A DNA stretch of 64,000 bases from an uncultured Gammaproteobacteria bacterium (GCA_958295465.1 OY282353.1:434001-498000), one strand, 5' to 3'. Numbered from the stretch's first letter, positions 27,009-36,142 are shown. Notes: generated by a model from the letters alone, not told the origin. A program made the numbers and translations.

Positions 27009-28526
27009 TCAGGCCGGCGAGAACTGCCCGTGCAGGGCGAGCGGCAGGGGATAATCGAGCCAGGCGCGGGCCAGGGGACCGCCGGCGACGTGCCGGGCAT
27101 CGAAGACCGCGATGCCGCTCAACCCCTGCCGGTAGTCGAGACAGGCGCCGATCAGCCAACCGTCGTCCTCGCCGCGCGGGATGCGCCTCGGCACGAAGAC
27201 GTGCTCCTCCGCCATGACCCCCGGTCCGTAGTCGAACGATTCCGAGGCCCCTGCCTCCAGATCCCGCTTGACCACCCGGCGCAGGCGCCATCCGCCCGAT
27301 TCGCCCGATGGCGCGCCGACGGTATAGACATAGCGGTTTCGCCGTCCCGTCACCGCGGGGGCGATGCGGGGGAACTCCGCTTCCTCGCCCGTCTCATCGA
27401 CCTCCGAGCGCCCGTCGGGGTGGAGCGTGAACCGGGTGTAGAGCTCGGGCGCCGCCGGTTTGAACTCGCCGCGCATGATGACGCGCATCGTCTCGGTCAT
27501 CAGGGTCGCATCGGAGGCGACACAGTGGTCGAAGCGGATGGCTCCGCCGGCGTCCTCCCACCCGTTGCCGTGGTGGAAGCCGAACCCGGCCGGGAGCTGG
27601 TACCAGCGCCGGGTGTCGAAATCGTCCTTGTCCACCACGAGCACACGAGAGCCCAGCGCGGGCCGCCAGGCGAAGGCGTCGAGCAGCACCTCGCCGCCCG
27701 GGGACGGCTCGAACACCAGAGGCGGTATGACGAAGACCAGGTGCCGGGAGGTGACGACGAAGTCGTGCACCATGCCGAGCGGACCGGGGTCGATGCGATG
27801 CGCCCTGCGAAGCGTGCCGTCCGGGGCGATGTGGTAGAGCACGAGCGCCGGCGCCGGCGCGAAGCTGTAGCCGAAGGCCCACACGGTTCCGTCGGGTTCG
27901 ACCTTGGGGTGGGCGGTGAAGGGCAGGCCGTCCAGGGACTCGCCCCACACCTTGAAGCCCTGCCAGGCCAGGGTCTCGCGGTCGAGCACGCTGGCCGATC
28001 CGCCTTCCCACAGCGCGAGCAGCTCGCCGTGATGGTCGAGCAGGGAGGTGTTGGCCACGTTGAGGTCGTCGGGGCGGCGCGGACGGGCGCCGCCGTCCAC
28101 GGGGGTCGCGAATCCCGAGAACAGGCGGCGCTGCGCGGAGGTCTCGCGCACGAGCTTCGGAGTGGCGAGCACGCGCGCCCGGTGCGAAACACCACGGTCG
28201 TCGAAGCGAAAGGCCTGCACCATGCCGTCGCCTTCGAACCAGTGGCGGTAGCGGACCCCGAAGCGCCGGAAGATCGCCGGCCCGTTTCGGTAGAAGGTCC
28301 CCCGCAGTTCCTCCGGCAGGCGGCCCTCGATGCGCGCTTTGCACCGGAGCCGGTCGGCCTGGACGTTGCGCCAGCCGAGCAGCATCGGATCGGCATCGAA
28401 TGAACGGGAGAATGTGCGTGACCAGTCCTCCCCGCCCGCCACCGCTTGCGGTGAGACCAGGGGCGCAAGCCCCGCGAGCCCGGTCGCGCGCAGGAAGCAC
28501 CGGCGTTTCCATGTTCGGGTGAGCAT
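27009..28526 (-). CDS. Carotenoid oxygenase (RPE65/lignostilbene dioxygenase family), Tat-exported
   Basis: Non-heme iron dioxygenase that splits a double bond of a carotenoid or stilbene. The 505-residue product starts with a twin-arginine-like leader (KRRCFLRATGLAGLAPLVSPQAVA), so the enzyme is probably exported folded to the periplasm. Family landmarks follow: LPEELRGTFYRNGPA, GDGMVQAFRF, a first iron-binding His in FTAHPKVEPDG, a second in MVHDFVVTSRHLVF, a third in FHHGNGWED, and the last in the C-terminal LHGQF. The seven-bladed propeller length fits. A small secreted DUF2141 protein gene lies 17 bases upstream on the same strand, suggesting one transcript. The substrate is unknown. Confidence 0.88.
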   Translation of the reverse strand: MLTRTWKRRCFLRATGLAGLAPLVSPQAVAGGEDWSRTFSRSFDADPMLLGWRNVQADRLRCKARIEGRLPEELRGTFYRNGPAIFRRFGVRYRHWFEGDGMVQAFRFDDRGVSHRARVLATPKLVRETSAQRRLFSGFATPVDGGARPRRPDDLNVANTSLLDHHGELLALWEGGSASVLDRETLAWQGFKVWGESLDGLPFTAHPKVEPDGTVWAFGYSFAPAPALVLYHIAPDGTLRRAHRIDPGPLGMVHDFVVTSRHLVFVIPPLVFEPSPGGEVLLDAFAWRPALGSRVLVVDKDDFDTRRWYQLPAGFGFHHGNGWEDAGGAIRFDHCVASDATLMTETMRVIMRGEFKPAAPELYTRFTLHPDGRSEVDETGEEAEFPRIAPAVTGRRNRYVYTVGAPSGESGGWRLRRVVKRDLEAGASESFDYGPGVMAEEHVFVPRRIPRGEDDGWLIGACLDYRQGLSGIAVFDARHVAGGPLARAWLDYPLPLALHGQFSPA

Positions 28527-28543
28527 CGGGAGTGGCCTCGCGG

Positions 28544-28972
28544 TCAGTAGCGCATGGTCATGACGGCGAGCTCGGAGGCGTCGCGGACGTTCACGGCGGC
28601 GTCCTCGAAGTCGGGAGGTCCGAAGGTGGTCCTGGGATCGTTGGTGAAGCCATAGCCTTCGGTCGGGATCCCGATGAGGTTGGTGTCGAGCTCGCCGTTG
28701 TCGTTTTCGTCATGGAACGCGTTTGCCGCGTACTGTCCCGGGGGCAGGTCGCGCACCACGAAGCGGAGCGCACCGACCTGCGCATCCTGCCGGAACGCCG
28801 CGACGCCTTTCCCCGCGGGGAACGTGTCCTTCGTCTGTGGTGCGTGGACCGCGACATAGAGGCGCCCGTCCCCGGAGCGAATGCCGCGTACCTCGACGGT
28901 GAGGTCCGCGGAGAAGGCCGGGACGGCGGCGATGCCGGCCAGAACGGCGACGGGGAGCAATCGTTGAATCAT
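28544..28972 (-). CDS. DUF2141 secreted protein
   Basis: A 142-residue protein with a clear signal peptide ([22 protein letters not shown]) and the DUF2141 pattern: LTVEVRGIRSGDGRLYVAVH, then LPPGQYAANAFHDENDNGELDTNLIGIPTEGYGFTND, a beta-sandwich with a probable calcium-type Asp/Asn loop. The biochemical role of the family is unknown; it often neighbours carotenoid-related genes. It precedes the carotenoid oxygenase by 17 bases. The 285 bases upstream are shared with the divergent lysW operon and hold promoters for both. Confidence 0.87.
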   Translation of the reverse strand: MIQRLLPVAVLAGIAAVPAFSADLTVEVRGIRSGDGRLYVAVHAPQTKDTFPAGKGVAAFRQDAQVGALRFVVRDLPPGQYAANAFHDENDNGELDTNLIGIPTEGYGFTNDPRTTFGPPDFEDAAVNVRDASELAVMTMRY

Positions 28973-29149
28973 GGCGGATTCTCCTGTGTTCGACGATGAC
29001 GGGAACGGCGACCGGCAAGCAGCCTGCCGTGGCGCGGATTCTCGATAACGGTGTCAACCACGGGCAATTGGAAATTCGTGAATTACCGGATTTTTTCGCG
29101 AATGGTGAGGAATGTGTGTCTCGCGATTCGCAGATAGTAGTGCGGGTTT

Positions 29150-29185
29150 CTCGTCATTGCCGGGGGGCGGTGTCTACAATGCGCG
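29150..29185 (+). promoter_or_regulatory. Possible promoter of the lysW operon
   Basis: TACAAT at 29175-29180 is a good -10 element, 78 bases before the lysW ATG, within a local AT-rich gap. No convincing -35 at the usual spacing. An imperfect palindrome ATTCG...CGAAT lies about 90 bases upstream. Confidence 0.3.
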
Positions 29186-29257
29186 TCGCCCTTCGAACCG
29201 GCGCAGTGGCGGAGCGCGTGGGGCGGACGACGTTCACGACAAGTGAGGAACAGGCAG

Positions 29258-29422
29258 ATGGTGGAGTGTCCGGTGTGTGGAGCGGAGGTCGATCTGGCGG
29301 CCGACGCGGTGGTGGGAGAGCTGATGGAGTGCCCTGACTGCGGCACCGAGCTGGAGGTGCTGGAGGTGGATCCGCCGACGCTCGGCGAGGCCCCCGAGAC
29401 CGAGGAGGACTGGGGGCAGTGA
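29258..29422 (+). CDS. lysW: LysW-like amino-group carrier protein with C-terminal Gln
   Basis: A 54-residue acidic carrier protein, the same length as Thermus LysW. Cys4, Cys7, Cys25 and Cys28 (CPVC and CPDC) form the zinc ribbon, then comes [11 protein letters not shown] and the acidic tail ending EDWGQ. In known LysW/AmCP proteins the tail ends EDWGE, and the side chain of that last Glu is the site where LysX joins the substrate amino group. Here the last codon is CAG (Gln), one base from GAG. The gene overlaps lysX (GTG inside the TGA), and lysY follows, so the carrier assignment is firm by context. Whether this Gln carrier can be charged, or is charged differently, is the open question. 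Absent from the longer-ORF list because of its size. Confidence 0.88.
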   Translation: MVECPVCGAEVDLAADAVVGELMECPDCGTELEVLEVDPPTLGEAPETEEDWGQ

Positions 29423-30255
29423 GGGTCGGCTTCCTCCATTCCCTCATCCGCAAGGAAGAGAAGCTCCTGCTCGCCGAGCTCGCGAAGCCGGGTGGGGTGG
29501 AGGTGGTCATGCTCGACGATCGGAAGATGATCTTCGATCTGAAGAGCGGACCCGACGTCGACGTGGTGCTGGAGCGCTGTATCAACCACTCGCGGGCGTT
29601 GCACGGGCTGCGCCTGCTCGAAAGCCTGGGGATCCGGTGCGTGAACAGCTACCGGGTCGCCGACGTCTGCGGCGACAAGCTGCTCACCTCGCTCGCGCTC
29701 GAGGAGATTGGCGTCGCGCAGCCGGAGGTCCGGGTCGCGTTCACCGAGGCCTCCGCACTGGAGGCGCTCGACGACGTCGGCTATCCCGCGGTGCTCAAGC
29801 CCGCCGTCGGCTCCTGGGGCCGCCTGCTCTCCAAGGTCAACGATCGTGACGCGGCCGAGTCGATCCTGGAGCACAAGACCATCCTCGGCAGCTACCACCA
29901 CTCGATCTTCTACATCCAGCAGTACGTCGAGAAGCACGGGCGCGACATCCGCAGCTTCGTCGTCGGCGACGAGTGCATCGCCGCCATCTACCGCGACTCG
30001 GCGCACTGGATCACGAACACCGCACGCGGCGCGCAAGCCTCGAACTGCCCGGTGACCGAGGAGTTGGCAGCGATCTCGCTGGCTGCGGCCCGGGCGGTGG
30101 GCGGGGGGATCCTCGCCGTCGATCTCTTCGAGACACCGGACGGCCTCCTCGTGAACGAGGTGAACTACACGATGGAGTTCCGGAACAGCATCGACACCAC
30201 CGGCGTCAACATCCCCGGCCGGATGGTGGAGCACCTGCTGGGGCTCGGGCCGTGA
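29419..30255 (+). CDS. lysX: LysX-type ATP-grasp ligase (carrier protein:amino acid)
   Basis: ATP-dependent ligase that joins the amino group of alpha-aminoadipate or glutamate to the LysW tail. The 278-residue product from the GTG at 29419 has the pre-ATP-grasp domain ([19 protein letters not shown]), the ATP-binding [18 protein letters not shown] loop, [21 protein letters not shown], and the metal and substrate segment [25 protein letters not shown] characteristic of LysX/ArgX rather than RimK. The size matches LysX. It overlaps lysW upstream and lysY downstream by about four bases each, so the three are one operon. I cannot decide from sequence whether it prefers aminoadipate (lysine route), glutamate (arginine route) or another amino acid. 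Confidence 0.88.
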   Translation: MRVGFLHSLIRKEEKLLLAELAKPGGVEVVMLDDRKMIFDLKSGPDVDVVLERCINHSRALHGLRLLESLGIRCVNSYRVADVCGDKLLTSLALEEIGVAQPEVRVAFTEASALEALDDVGYPAVLKPAVGSWGRLLSKVNDRDAAESILEHKTILGSYHHSIFYIQQYVEKHGRDIRSFVVGDECIAAIYRDSAHWITNTARGAQASNCPVTEELAAISLAAARAVGGGILAVDLFETPDGLLVNEVNYTMEFRNSIDTTGVNIPGRMVEHLLGLGP

Positions 30256-31277
30256 TCCGGGTCTCGATCGCCGGGGCGTCCGGGTACACCGGCGGGGAGC
30301 TGCTGCGGCTGCTCCTGTTCCATCCGGGCGTCGAGGTGGTCCAGGTGACCTCGGAACGCCTGGCCGGGAAGTTCGTGTACAACGCCCATCCTAATCTCCG
30401 AGCGGCGACGAAGCTGAAGTTCTCCTCCGCATCCGAGCTTGCACCCTGCGACGTGCTGTTCCTCTGCCTGCCCCACGGGCAGTCGATGGCGCGTATCGAC
30501 GAGTTCCGCGCGCTCGCGCCGCGGATCGTCGATCTGAGCGCGGATTTCCGGCTGCGCGACCCGGCAGGATACGTGCGCTGGTACGGGCGCGAGCATCCCC
30601 GTCCCGAGCTGCTCGATGCCTTCGTCTACGGGGTGCCCGAGCTGCACCGGGATGCGCTGCCCGGCGCCGCCCTCGTCGCCTGCGCCGGCTGCAACGCCAC
30701 CGCCACGATCCTCGCGCTGCGCCCCTTCTACCGGCGCGCGCTGGCCGGGAGCGCGGTGGTCGAAGTGAAGGCGGGGTCGAGCGAGGGCGGCAACGCATCG
30801 AGCGACGCGAGCCACCACCCGGAGCGAAGCGGGGCGGTGCGCTCCTACAAGCCGACCGGGCATCGGCACGTGGCGGAGATGGTGCAGGAACTCGGCACCG
30901 GGTCCATCCACTTCTCGGCGACCTCGATCGAGATGGTGCGCGGCATCCTCGCCACCTGCCACGTCTTCCTCGACCGCGACCTTTCGGAAAAGGACGTGTG
31001 GAAGATCCTGCGCGAGGACTACGCGGCCGAGCCCTTCGTGCGCATCGTGAAGGAACGTAGCGGCATCCACCGCTACCCGGAGCCGAAGCTCGTCGCGGGG
31101 ACGAACTACTGCGACGTCGGCTTCGAGCGGGACCCCGATTCGAACCGGCTGGTGGTCGTCAGCGCCATCGACAACCTGGTGAAGGGGGCGGCGGGCCAGG
31201 CGGTGCAGGCGTTCAACGTCATGCACGGCTTCGACGAGACGGCCGGCCTCGAGTTTCCCGGGCTGCATCCGATCTGA
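30252..31277 (+). CDS. lysY: LysY/ArgC-type acyl-phosphate reductase
   Basis: NADPH-dependent reductase that converts a carrier-bound acyl phosphate to the semialdehyde. From the GTG at 30252 the product is 341 residues. The Rossmann start is [19 protein letters not shown]; the catalytic Cys is in [15 protein letters not shown]; the substrate loop [19 protein letters not shown] is the form seen in LysW-linked reductases; the C-terminal [10 protein letters not shown] and [20 protein letters not shown] are conserved ArgC/LysY features. It overlaps lysX by four bases. A kinase (LysZ) must act before it, but none lies in the cluster; an argB product elsewhere may serve. A longer frame beginning at 29973 is an artefact of lysX. 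Confidence 0.9.
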   Translation: MIRVSIAGASGYTGGELLRLLLFHPGVEVVQVTSERLAGKFVYNAHPNLRAATKLKFSSASELAPCDVLFLCLPHGQSMARIDEFRALAPRIVDLSADFRLRDPAGYVRWYGREHPRPELLDAFVYGVPELHRDALPGAALVACAGCNATATILALRPFYRRALAGSAVVEVKAGSSEGGNASSDASHHPERSGAVRSYKPTGHRHVAEMVQELGTGSIHFSATSIEMVRGILATCHVFLDRDLSEKDVWKILREDYAAEPFVRIVKERSGIHRYPEPKLVAGTNYCDVGFERDPDSNRLVVVSAIDNLVKGAAGQAVQAFNVMHGFDETAGLEFPGLHPI

Positions 31278-31428
31278 TGTGCCGGCGGAGCTCGAACCAT
31301 TCCCCGGAGAACGTGATGCGGCCCGTGTCCCGTGGGGTGCTGCGGCTCCCGGCGACGGCGCGTTCCCAGGAGCCGCCGTTTCCGGGATGCTGCTCCCGGA
31401 GCCCCACTCCGATGCACCGGGTGTCCTG

Positions 31429-32130
31429 ATGTGCCGGCTGCTCTGCGTCCACTCGGATCGCCCCTTCGGGATCGAGCCGCATCTGGGGACGTTCGCGGCC
31501 ATCGCGCGCGACAGCCGGGAGTACCAGGGCCACGGCTGGGGGTGCGCGTGGCTCGAAGACGGGCGGTGGCGCCTGTACCACGACATCCGCCCGGTGTGGG
31601 AGGACCGGCACGACCGGTTCGGCGAAACGACGCTGCTGCTCGCGCACGCGCGCAGCGCGTTCAGGGACGAGGGGATCCGCGTCGAGAACAACATGCCCTT
31701 CGCCGACGGGCGACACGTGTTCGTCTTCAACGGCGAGCTGCGCGGGGTGCGCATCCGGGAGCGCGGGAGGATCGGCGCGGAAAAGGTCTTCAACTACGTC
31801 AAGCGTTTCGACCGCGGCGACATGCACGAGGCGCTCGAACGCGGGCTCGCGGTCATCGGGAAGCGCTCGCGCTACGTGCGGGCGATGAACGTCATCCTCG
31901 CGAGCGCCGGCCGGGTCCACGTCGCGTGCCGTTTCGCCGAGGACCCCGGCTACTTCCAGATGTGGGAGCGCGAAGCCGGCGGCACGCGGATCGTCTGCTC
32001 GGACCCTTATCCCGGCGCCGCCGGCTGGTCGCGCATCGGCAACGGGGCGGTGCTGACCCGCGCGCTGGCCGGGTCTCGTGAGCCGTGCGGACGACGTGAG
32101 CGGACAGCGAGCGTCCGTCAATCGGGGTAA
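31429..32130 (+). CDS. Class II glutamine amidotransferase-like protein
   Basis: An N-terminal-nucleophile amidotransferase domain of 233 residues. Choosing the ATG at 31429 places Cys2 (MCRLLCVHSD) as the nucleophile exposed after Met removal, which decides the start; the longer frame from 31279 would bury it. Other class II landmarks follow: GHGWGCAWLEDG, LLLAHARSAF and ENNMPFADGRHVFVFNGEL (the Asn-Gly pair of the oxyanion site). It releases ammonia from glutamine, or is a free hydrolase. It lies 151 bases after lysY on the same strand and is likely part of the lysW operon. No synthetase partner domain is attached, so the ammonia acceptor must be another protein, possibly acting on the LysW-bound intermediate. 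Confidence 0.82.
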   Translation: MCRLLCVHSDRPFGIEPHLGTFAAIARDSREYQGHGWGCAWLEDGRWRLYHDIRPVWEDRHDRFGETTLLLAHARSAFRDEGIRVENNMPFADGRHVFVFNGELRGVRIRERGRIGAEKVFNYVKRFDRGDMHEALERGLAVIGKRSRYVRAMNVILASAGRVHVACRFAEDPGYFQMWEREAGGTRIVCSDPYPGAAGWSRIGNGAVLTRALAGSREPCGRRERTASVRQSG

Positions 32131-32138
32131 TCCGGCCG

Positions 32139-32290
32139 ATGACCAGCGAGAAGATCCACCCTCCCCCAGCTCGAATCCTTCCTCTTCAAGGCCGCGGACA
32201 TCCTGCGAGGCAAGATGGACGCCTCCGAGTTCAAGAAGTTCATCTTCGGGATGCTGTTCCTGAAACGCCTCTCCGACGAATTCGACGCAA
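32139..32290 (+). pseudogene. N-terminal scar of a type I restriction methyltransferase (hsdM)
   Basis: Combining two frames gives MTSEK then [20 protein letters not shown] and [23 protein letters not shown], the standard start of HsdM. A frameshift occurs within the first ten codons and homology ends after about 50 residues; no specificity or restriction gene follows. A dead remnant of a type I system. The remaining bases to 32635 show nothing else except a plausible TACGAT promoter box near 32575 for the next gene. Confidence 0.7.
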
Positions 32291-32635
32291 GCGCTCCGGG
32301 AACGGCGCTATTGACGCGGATTGACAAGGGGGCCTTGGAGCGGGTTCTGCCTCCTTCTTGCTTCGCTCCGGGACATGATGCCGAGCCCCGGAACACCATC
32401 ATCCCCCGAAAACCGGCAGAGGTTGCCGCATTTTTGCAACACCGGACCAAGCACCGTCCTCAATCTGCGCCTGCGGTGTCAGCGCGGCCTTGCCTGTTGA
32501 TTCAGCCTGCTTCGCAGCCGTGCCGCATCCGCGCGGCTCGACCGCGTCGAGGGCCGAACGGGAATGCTACGATGCGACGAGGCCGCGAGGCCGCGCCCCG
32601 AGAGGATTGCCGGACCCCGTTCCACGGAGACATCG

Positions 32636-34018
32636 ATGCTGGACGCACGCGGACTCGAGACGACCGCCGCAAACGATGCGGCGGTCCGGAACTTCGATGC
32701 GACGATCGCACAGTACCTGCGGTTCGGGACCGAGACCGGAGACTGCCTCAAACGCACCCTGGCCGAGGATCCCGGGATGGCGCTCGCGCATTGCCTGAAG
32801 GGTTATTTCTTCATGCTCTTCTGCCTGCCGGCCCTCGTCGTCAAGGCGCGCGCGAGCCTCGATGCCGGGCGCCGCGCCGCCGGTGAACGCGGCGCCACGG
32901 ACCGCGAGCGGCGCCACCTCGATGCCCTCGACGCATGGATCCGAGGCGAATTCGAGCAGGCCGTCGCGCACCTGGAGGCGATCCTCGCCGACCACCCGCG
33001 CGACGTTCTCGCGCTCAGGCTGGCCCACTACCTCCACTTCTACCTCGGCGACGACGAGAACCTGCGCGACTCGATCGGCCGGGTGCTGCACGCCTGGGAC
33101 GACACCGTCGACGGCTACGGCTACGTCCTCGGCATGCACGCCTTCGCGCTCGAAGAGTGGGGCGCCTGCGACGAGGCGGAGCGCACGGGGCGGTCCGCGG
33201 TGGAGCGCAATCCGGCCGACCTGTGGGCGGTGCACGCGGTCGCGCACGTCATGGAGATGCAGGACCGTCGCCCCGAGGGCGTCGCATGGATACGCGAGAG
33301 CGAGCCGCGGCTCGGCGAGTGCAACAACTTCGGCTACCACCTCTGGTGGCATCTCGCGCTGTTCCATCTCGAGCTCGAGGACGTGGAGTCGGTGCTGCGG
33401 CTCTACGACGAGCGGATGCGCGCGGACCTGTCGGACGAATACCTCGACATCTGCAACGCGACGTCGATGCTGTGGCGGCTGGAGGAGCGGGGCGTGGACG
33501 TGGGGGACCGCTGGAACGAGCTGGGGCAGCGGTGCGAGGCCCGCACCGGCGACCACCAGTTGGTGTTCGCCGACGTGCACTACATGCTCGCGCTCGCGGC
33601 GGGGGGCCGGGAGGCCGCCGTCGATCGGATGCTCGACGACGTGTCCGCCTTCGCCGAGGGCGCCGCCACCGAGCAGGTGGTGATGCGTTCGGCCGGCGTT
33701 CCGCTGGCGCGGGCCATCGTGCACTGGTACCGCGGCGAGTACGCACAGGTCGTGGATGTACTCGCGCCGGTCCGCTACCGGCTGCCGCTCATCGGGGGCT
33801 CGCACGCGCAGCGGGACCTGTTTCACCAGCTCCTCATCGCCGCCGCGCTGGGGTCCGGCCGGTACGAAACCGCCCGCACCGTGCTGAGCGAACGCGCCGC
33901 CCGCAAGCCGCGCAATCCATGGACGTGGAAGCGCTACGCGCGGGCGCTGGCCGCGCTCGATGACGACGAGGGCGCCGCCCAGGCGCGCGAGACGGCGGCA
34001 CGCCTCCTGGCCGGGTAG
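32636..34018 (+). CDS. Tetratricopeptide-repeat protein
   Basis: A 460-residue soluble protein built of helical TPR-like pairs; examples are [44 protein letters not shown] and [22 protein letters not shown], with alternating small and aromatic residues at the expected positions. No enzymatic motif or signal peptide is visible. It resembles the StaR-like TPR group found beside diverse metabolic genes; partners are unknown. The ATG at 32636 is used because the frame upstream overlaps promoter-like DNA. It lies 27 bases upstream of the panE-like gene and probably shares its transcript. Confidence 0.8.
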   Translation: MLDARGLETTAANDAAVRNFDATIAQYLRFGTETGDCLKRTLAEDPGMALAHCLKGYFFMLFCLPALVVKARASLDAGRRAAGERGATDRERRHLDALDAWIRGEFEQAVAHLEAILADHPRDVLALRLAHYLHFYLGDDENLRDSIGRVLHAWDDTVDGYGYVLGMHAFALEEWGACDEAERTGRSAVERNPADLWAVHAVAHVMEMQDRRPEGVAWIRESEPRLGECNNFGYHLWWHLALFHLELEDVESVLRLYDERMRADLSDEYLDICNATSMLWRLEERGVDVGDRWNELGQRCEARTGDHQLVFADVHYMLALAAGGREAAVDRMLDDVSAFAEGAATEQVVMRSAGVPLARAIVHWYRGEYAQVVDVLAPVRYRLPLIGGSHAQRDLFHQLLIAAALGSGRYETARTVLSERAARKPRNPWTWKRYARALAALDDDEGAAQARETAARLLAG

Positions 34019-34045
34019 CGCCTCGGCTCCTTGGAGGATCCGCGC

Positions 34046-34975
34046 ATGAGGATCGCAATCTACGGCGCCGGTGGTCTCGGCGGCTACTACGGCGCCCGTC
34101 TCGCGTGCGCCGGCAACGCGGTGGCGTTCATCGCCCGCGGTGCGCACCTCGAGGCCATCCGCGAACACGGCCTCCGGGTCCGCAGCCCCCTCGGCGACAT
34201 GCATCTCCCCAACCCCGTCGCGACCGGCGACCCTGCCGGCGTCGGACCGGTCGACCTCGTGCTGGTGGCGGTGAAGACGTGGCAGATCCCGGAGGTCGCG
34301 GCGGCGATGGACCCGCTGCTCGGCGAGGACACCGTGGTCCTGCCGCTTCTCAACGGCGTGGAGGCGTCCGACGCGCTAGCGGCGGTGGTGGGGTCCGGCC
34401 GCGTGCTCGGTGGACTGTCGAAGGTGTTCAGCAAGATTGAATCGCCGGGGGTCGTCCGGCAGTTCCACTCCGGCGCCTTCGTCGCGTTCGGCGAGCTGGA
34501 CGGAAGCGGCTCCGAACGGGTGCGGGCGATCGGCGAAGTGTTCTCGGCCGCAGGCATCGACACCGCGGTCTCGCGCGAAATCCGGGTCGAGCTCTGGAAG
34601 AAGCTGCTGCTCGTGAGCTCGTGGGCGGGTCTCGGCGCACTGGCCCGCAGTCCGATGGGGGTGATGCGGGCGGAGCCGGGATTGCGGACCCTGATCGACC
34701 GCTCGATGGACGAGGGCCTCGCCGTGGCCCGGGCCACGGGCCATGACGTCGGCCTCGACTACAAGGACGAGATGTGGGCGTTCTACCGTGCGATGCCCGC
34801 CGGGGCGACCGCCTCGATGCAGCGCGACGTCATGGAGGGCAGGCCGTCGGAGCTCGAAGCGTGGAACGGTGCGGTATGCCGGTTCGGCGCCCGCGCCGGC
34901 GTCGAGACGCCGGTGCACTCGTTCACGTACCACACGCTGCTGCCGATGGAGCGGAGGGCCCGGAGTACGGGATGA
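34046..34975 (+). CDS. panE: Ketopantoate reductase-family (PanE/ApbA) dehydrogenase
   Basis: NADPH-dependent reduction of a 2-keto acid, classically ketopantoate to pantoate for coenzyme A. The 309-residue protein opens with MRIAIYGAGGLGGYYGARLA (Rossmann GxGxxG), then DLVLVAVKTWQIPEVAAAMDP, PLLNGVEASDAL, and the catalytic Lys region ELWKKLLLVSSWAGLGAL; the C-terminal helical domain includes GRPSELEAWNGAV. A GGAGGAT ribosome site supports the ATG at 34046. Several paralogues with other substrates exist in this family, and the neighbouring racemase-type gene argues for a catabolic member, so the pantoate role is not certain. Confidence 0.82.
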   Translation: MRIAIYGAGGLGGYYGARLACAGNAVAFIARGAHLEAIREHGLRVRSPLGDMHLPNPVATGDPAGVGPVDLVLVAVKTWQIPEVAAAMDPLLGEDTVVLPLLNGVEASDALAAVVGSGRVLGGLSKVFSKIESPGVVRQFHSGAFVAFGELDGSGSERVRAIGEVFSAAGIDTAVSREIRVELWKKLLLVSSWAGLGALARSPMGVMRAEPGLRTLIDRSMDEGLAVARATGHDVGLDYKDEMWAFYRAMPAGATASMQRDVMEGRPSELEAWNGAVCRFGARAGVETPVHSFTYHTLLPMERRARSTG

Positions 34976-34978
34976 GCA

Positions 34979-36142
34979 TCAATCGCCGCCCGCGTTCCCG
35001 GACGCGATGACGCCGCGGGCGGCGAGGTCGTCGATCTCGGACGCGGTGAAGCCCCAGTCGGCCAGCACCGTCCGGGTCCCGCTTCCGGGCGCCGGCGGGG
35101 AGCACCGGATCCCGCCCGGCGTGCGATCGAAGCGCGGCGCCGCGTTCGGCTGCACGATACCGTCGCGCTCGACGAACGTGCCGCGGGCGGCGTTGTGGGG
35201 ATGGCGGGGCGCCTCGTCCATGCCGAGCACCGGAGCGAAGCAGGCATCCGTGCCTTCGAGGATCACGCACCACTCGTCCCGAGTGCGGGTGCGGAACAGC
35301 GCCGCCAGCCGCGCCTTGCTCCCGGGCCAGTCGGCGCGGTCCATGGAGTGGGGCGCGTCGCCGGGATCGAATCCGATACGGTCGAGCAGCTCCGCGTAGA
35401 ACTTGGGCTCCACCGGGGCGACCGAGACGTACCGCCCGTCGCTCGTCTCGTAGACCTCGTAGAAGTGGGCGCCGCTGTCGAGGACGTTCTCGCCGCGGGG
35501 GCCGTCACCGACACCGGCCGCCCTCAGTGCACAGGCGGAGGTCATGAGCGATGCGGCGCCGTCGATCATCGCGGCATCGACCGTTTGTCCCCGGCCGGAT
35601 CCGCGTGCCTCGTACAGGGCCGCGACGACGCCGAGTGCGAGGTAGAGGGCGCCCCCTCCGAAATCGCCGACGAGGTTGAGCGGCGGCGTCGGCGGCGCGT
35701 CGCGCCGGCCGATGGCGTCCAGCGCGCCGGTGAGCGCGATGTAGTTGAGATCGTGCCCGGCCGCCCCGGCCAGCGGTCCGTCCTGGCCCCATCCGGTGAC
35801 CCGTCCGTAGACGAGTCCCGGATTCCGCGCCGCGCAATCCTCCGGGCCGAGCCCGAGGCGCTCGGTGACGCCGGGCCGGAACCCTTCGATCAGGGCGTCT
35901 GCACGATCGACGAAACGGAGCACCGCCTCCACGCCGTCGGGATGCTTGAGATCCACCGCGATGCTTGGCCGGCTGCGGTTGAGGAGGTGGTGTTCCGGGG
36001 CCATGCCGATGCCGAGCCCGGAGTCCGCCAGGCGATCGACGCGCACCACGTCGGCGCCGAGTTCGGCGAGGAGCATCGCGCACATCGGACACGGCCCGAT
36101 GCCCGCGAGCTCGATGATCCGCACTCCGCGAAGCGGGCCCAT
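34979..36142 (-). CDS. Family III CoA-transferase, alpha-methylacyl-CoA racemase type
   Basis: A 387-residue enzyme from the ATG at 36142 (MGPLRGVRIIELAGIGPCPMCAMLLAELGADVVRVDR), whose start matches alpha-methylacyl-CoA racemase (AMACR) more than formyl-CoA transferases. The catalytic residues expected for AMACR are visible: His in AAGHDLNYIALTGAL and Asp in NLVGDFGGGALYLALG. The GEN segment before VLDSGAHFYEVYETSDGRYVSV is also typical. It should epimerise 2-methylacyl-CoA thioesters in branched-chain or sterol degradation. The frame extends six codons further upstream to a GTG at 36160. It converges on panE with only three bases between the stops. Confidence 0.88.
   Translation of the reverse strand: MGPLRGVRIIELAGIGPCPMCAMLLAELGADVVRVDRLADSGLGIGMAPEHHLLNRSRPSIAVDLKHPDGVEAVLRFVDRADALIEGFRPGVTERLGLGPEDCAARNPGLVYGRVTGWGQDGPLAGAAGHDLNYIALTGALDAIGRRDAPPTPPLNLVGDFGGGALYLALGVVAALYEARGSGRGQTVDAAMIDGAASLMTSACALRAAGVGDGPRGENVLDSGAHFYEVYETSDGRYVSVAPVEPKFYAELLDRIGFDPGDAPHSMDRADWPGSKARLAALFRTRTRDEWCVILEGTDACFAPVLGMDEAPRHPHNAARGTFVERDGIVQPNAAPRFDRTPGGIRCSPPAPGSGTRTVLADWGFTASEIDDLAARGVIASGNAGGD

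Noticed and set aside
29419..30255. RimK-type ribosomal S6 modification or plain glutathione synthetase-like ligase
   Set aside because: The [11 protein letters not shown] segment, the size and the overlap with lysW and lysY fit LysX/ArgX instead.
34046..34975. Operon of panE with pantothenate synthesis genes
   Set aside because: No panB, panC or panD is nearby; neighbours are a TPR protein and a convergent racemase-type gene.
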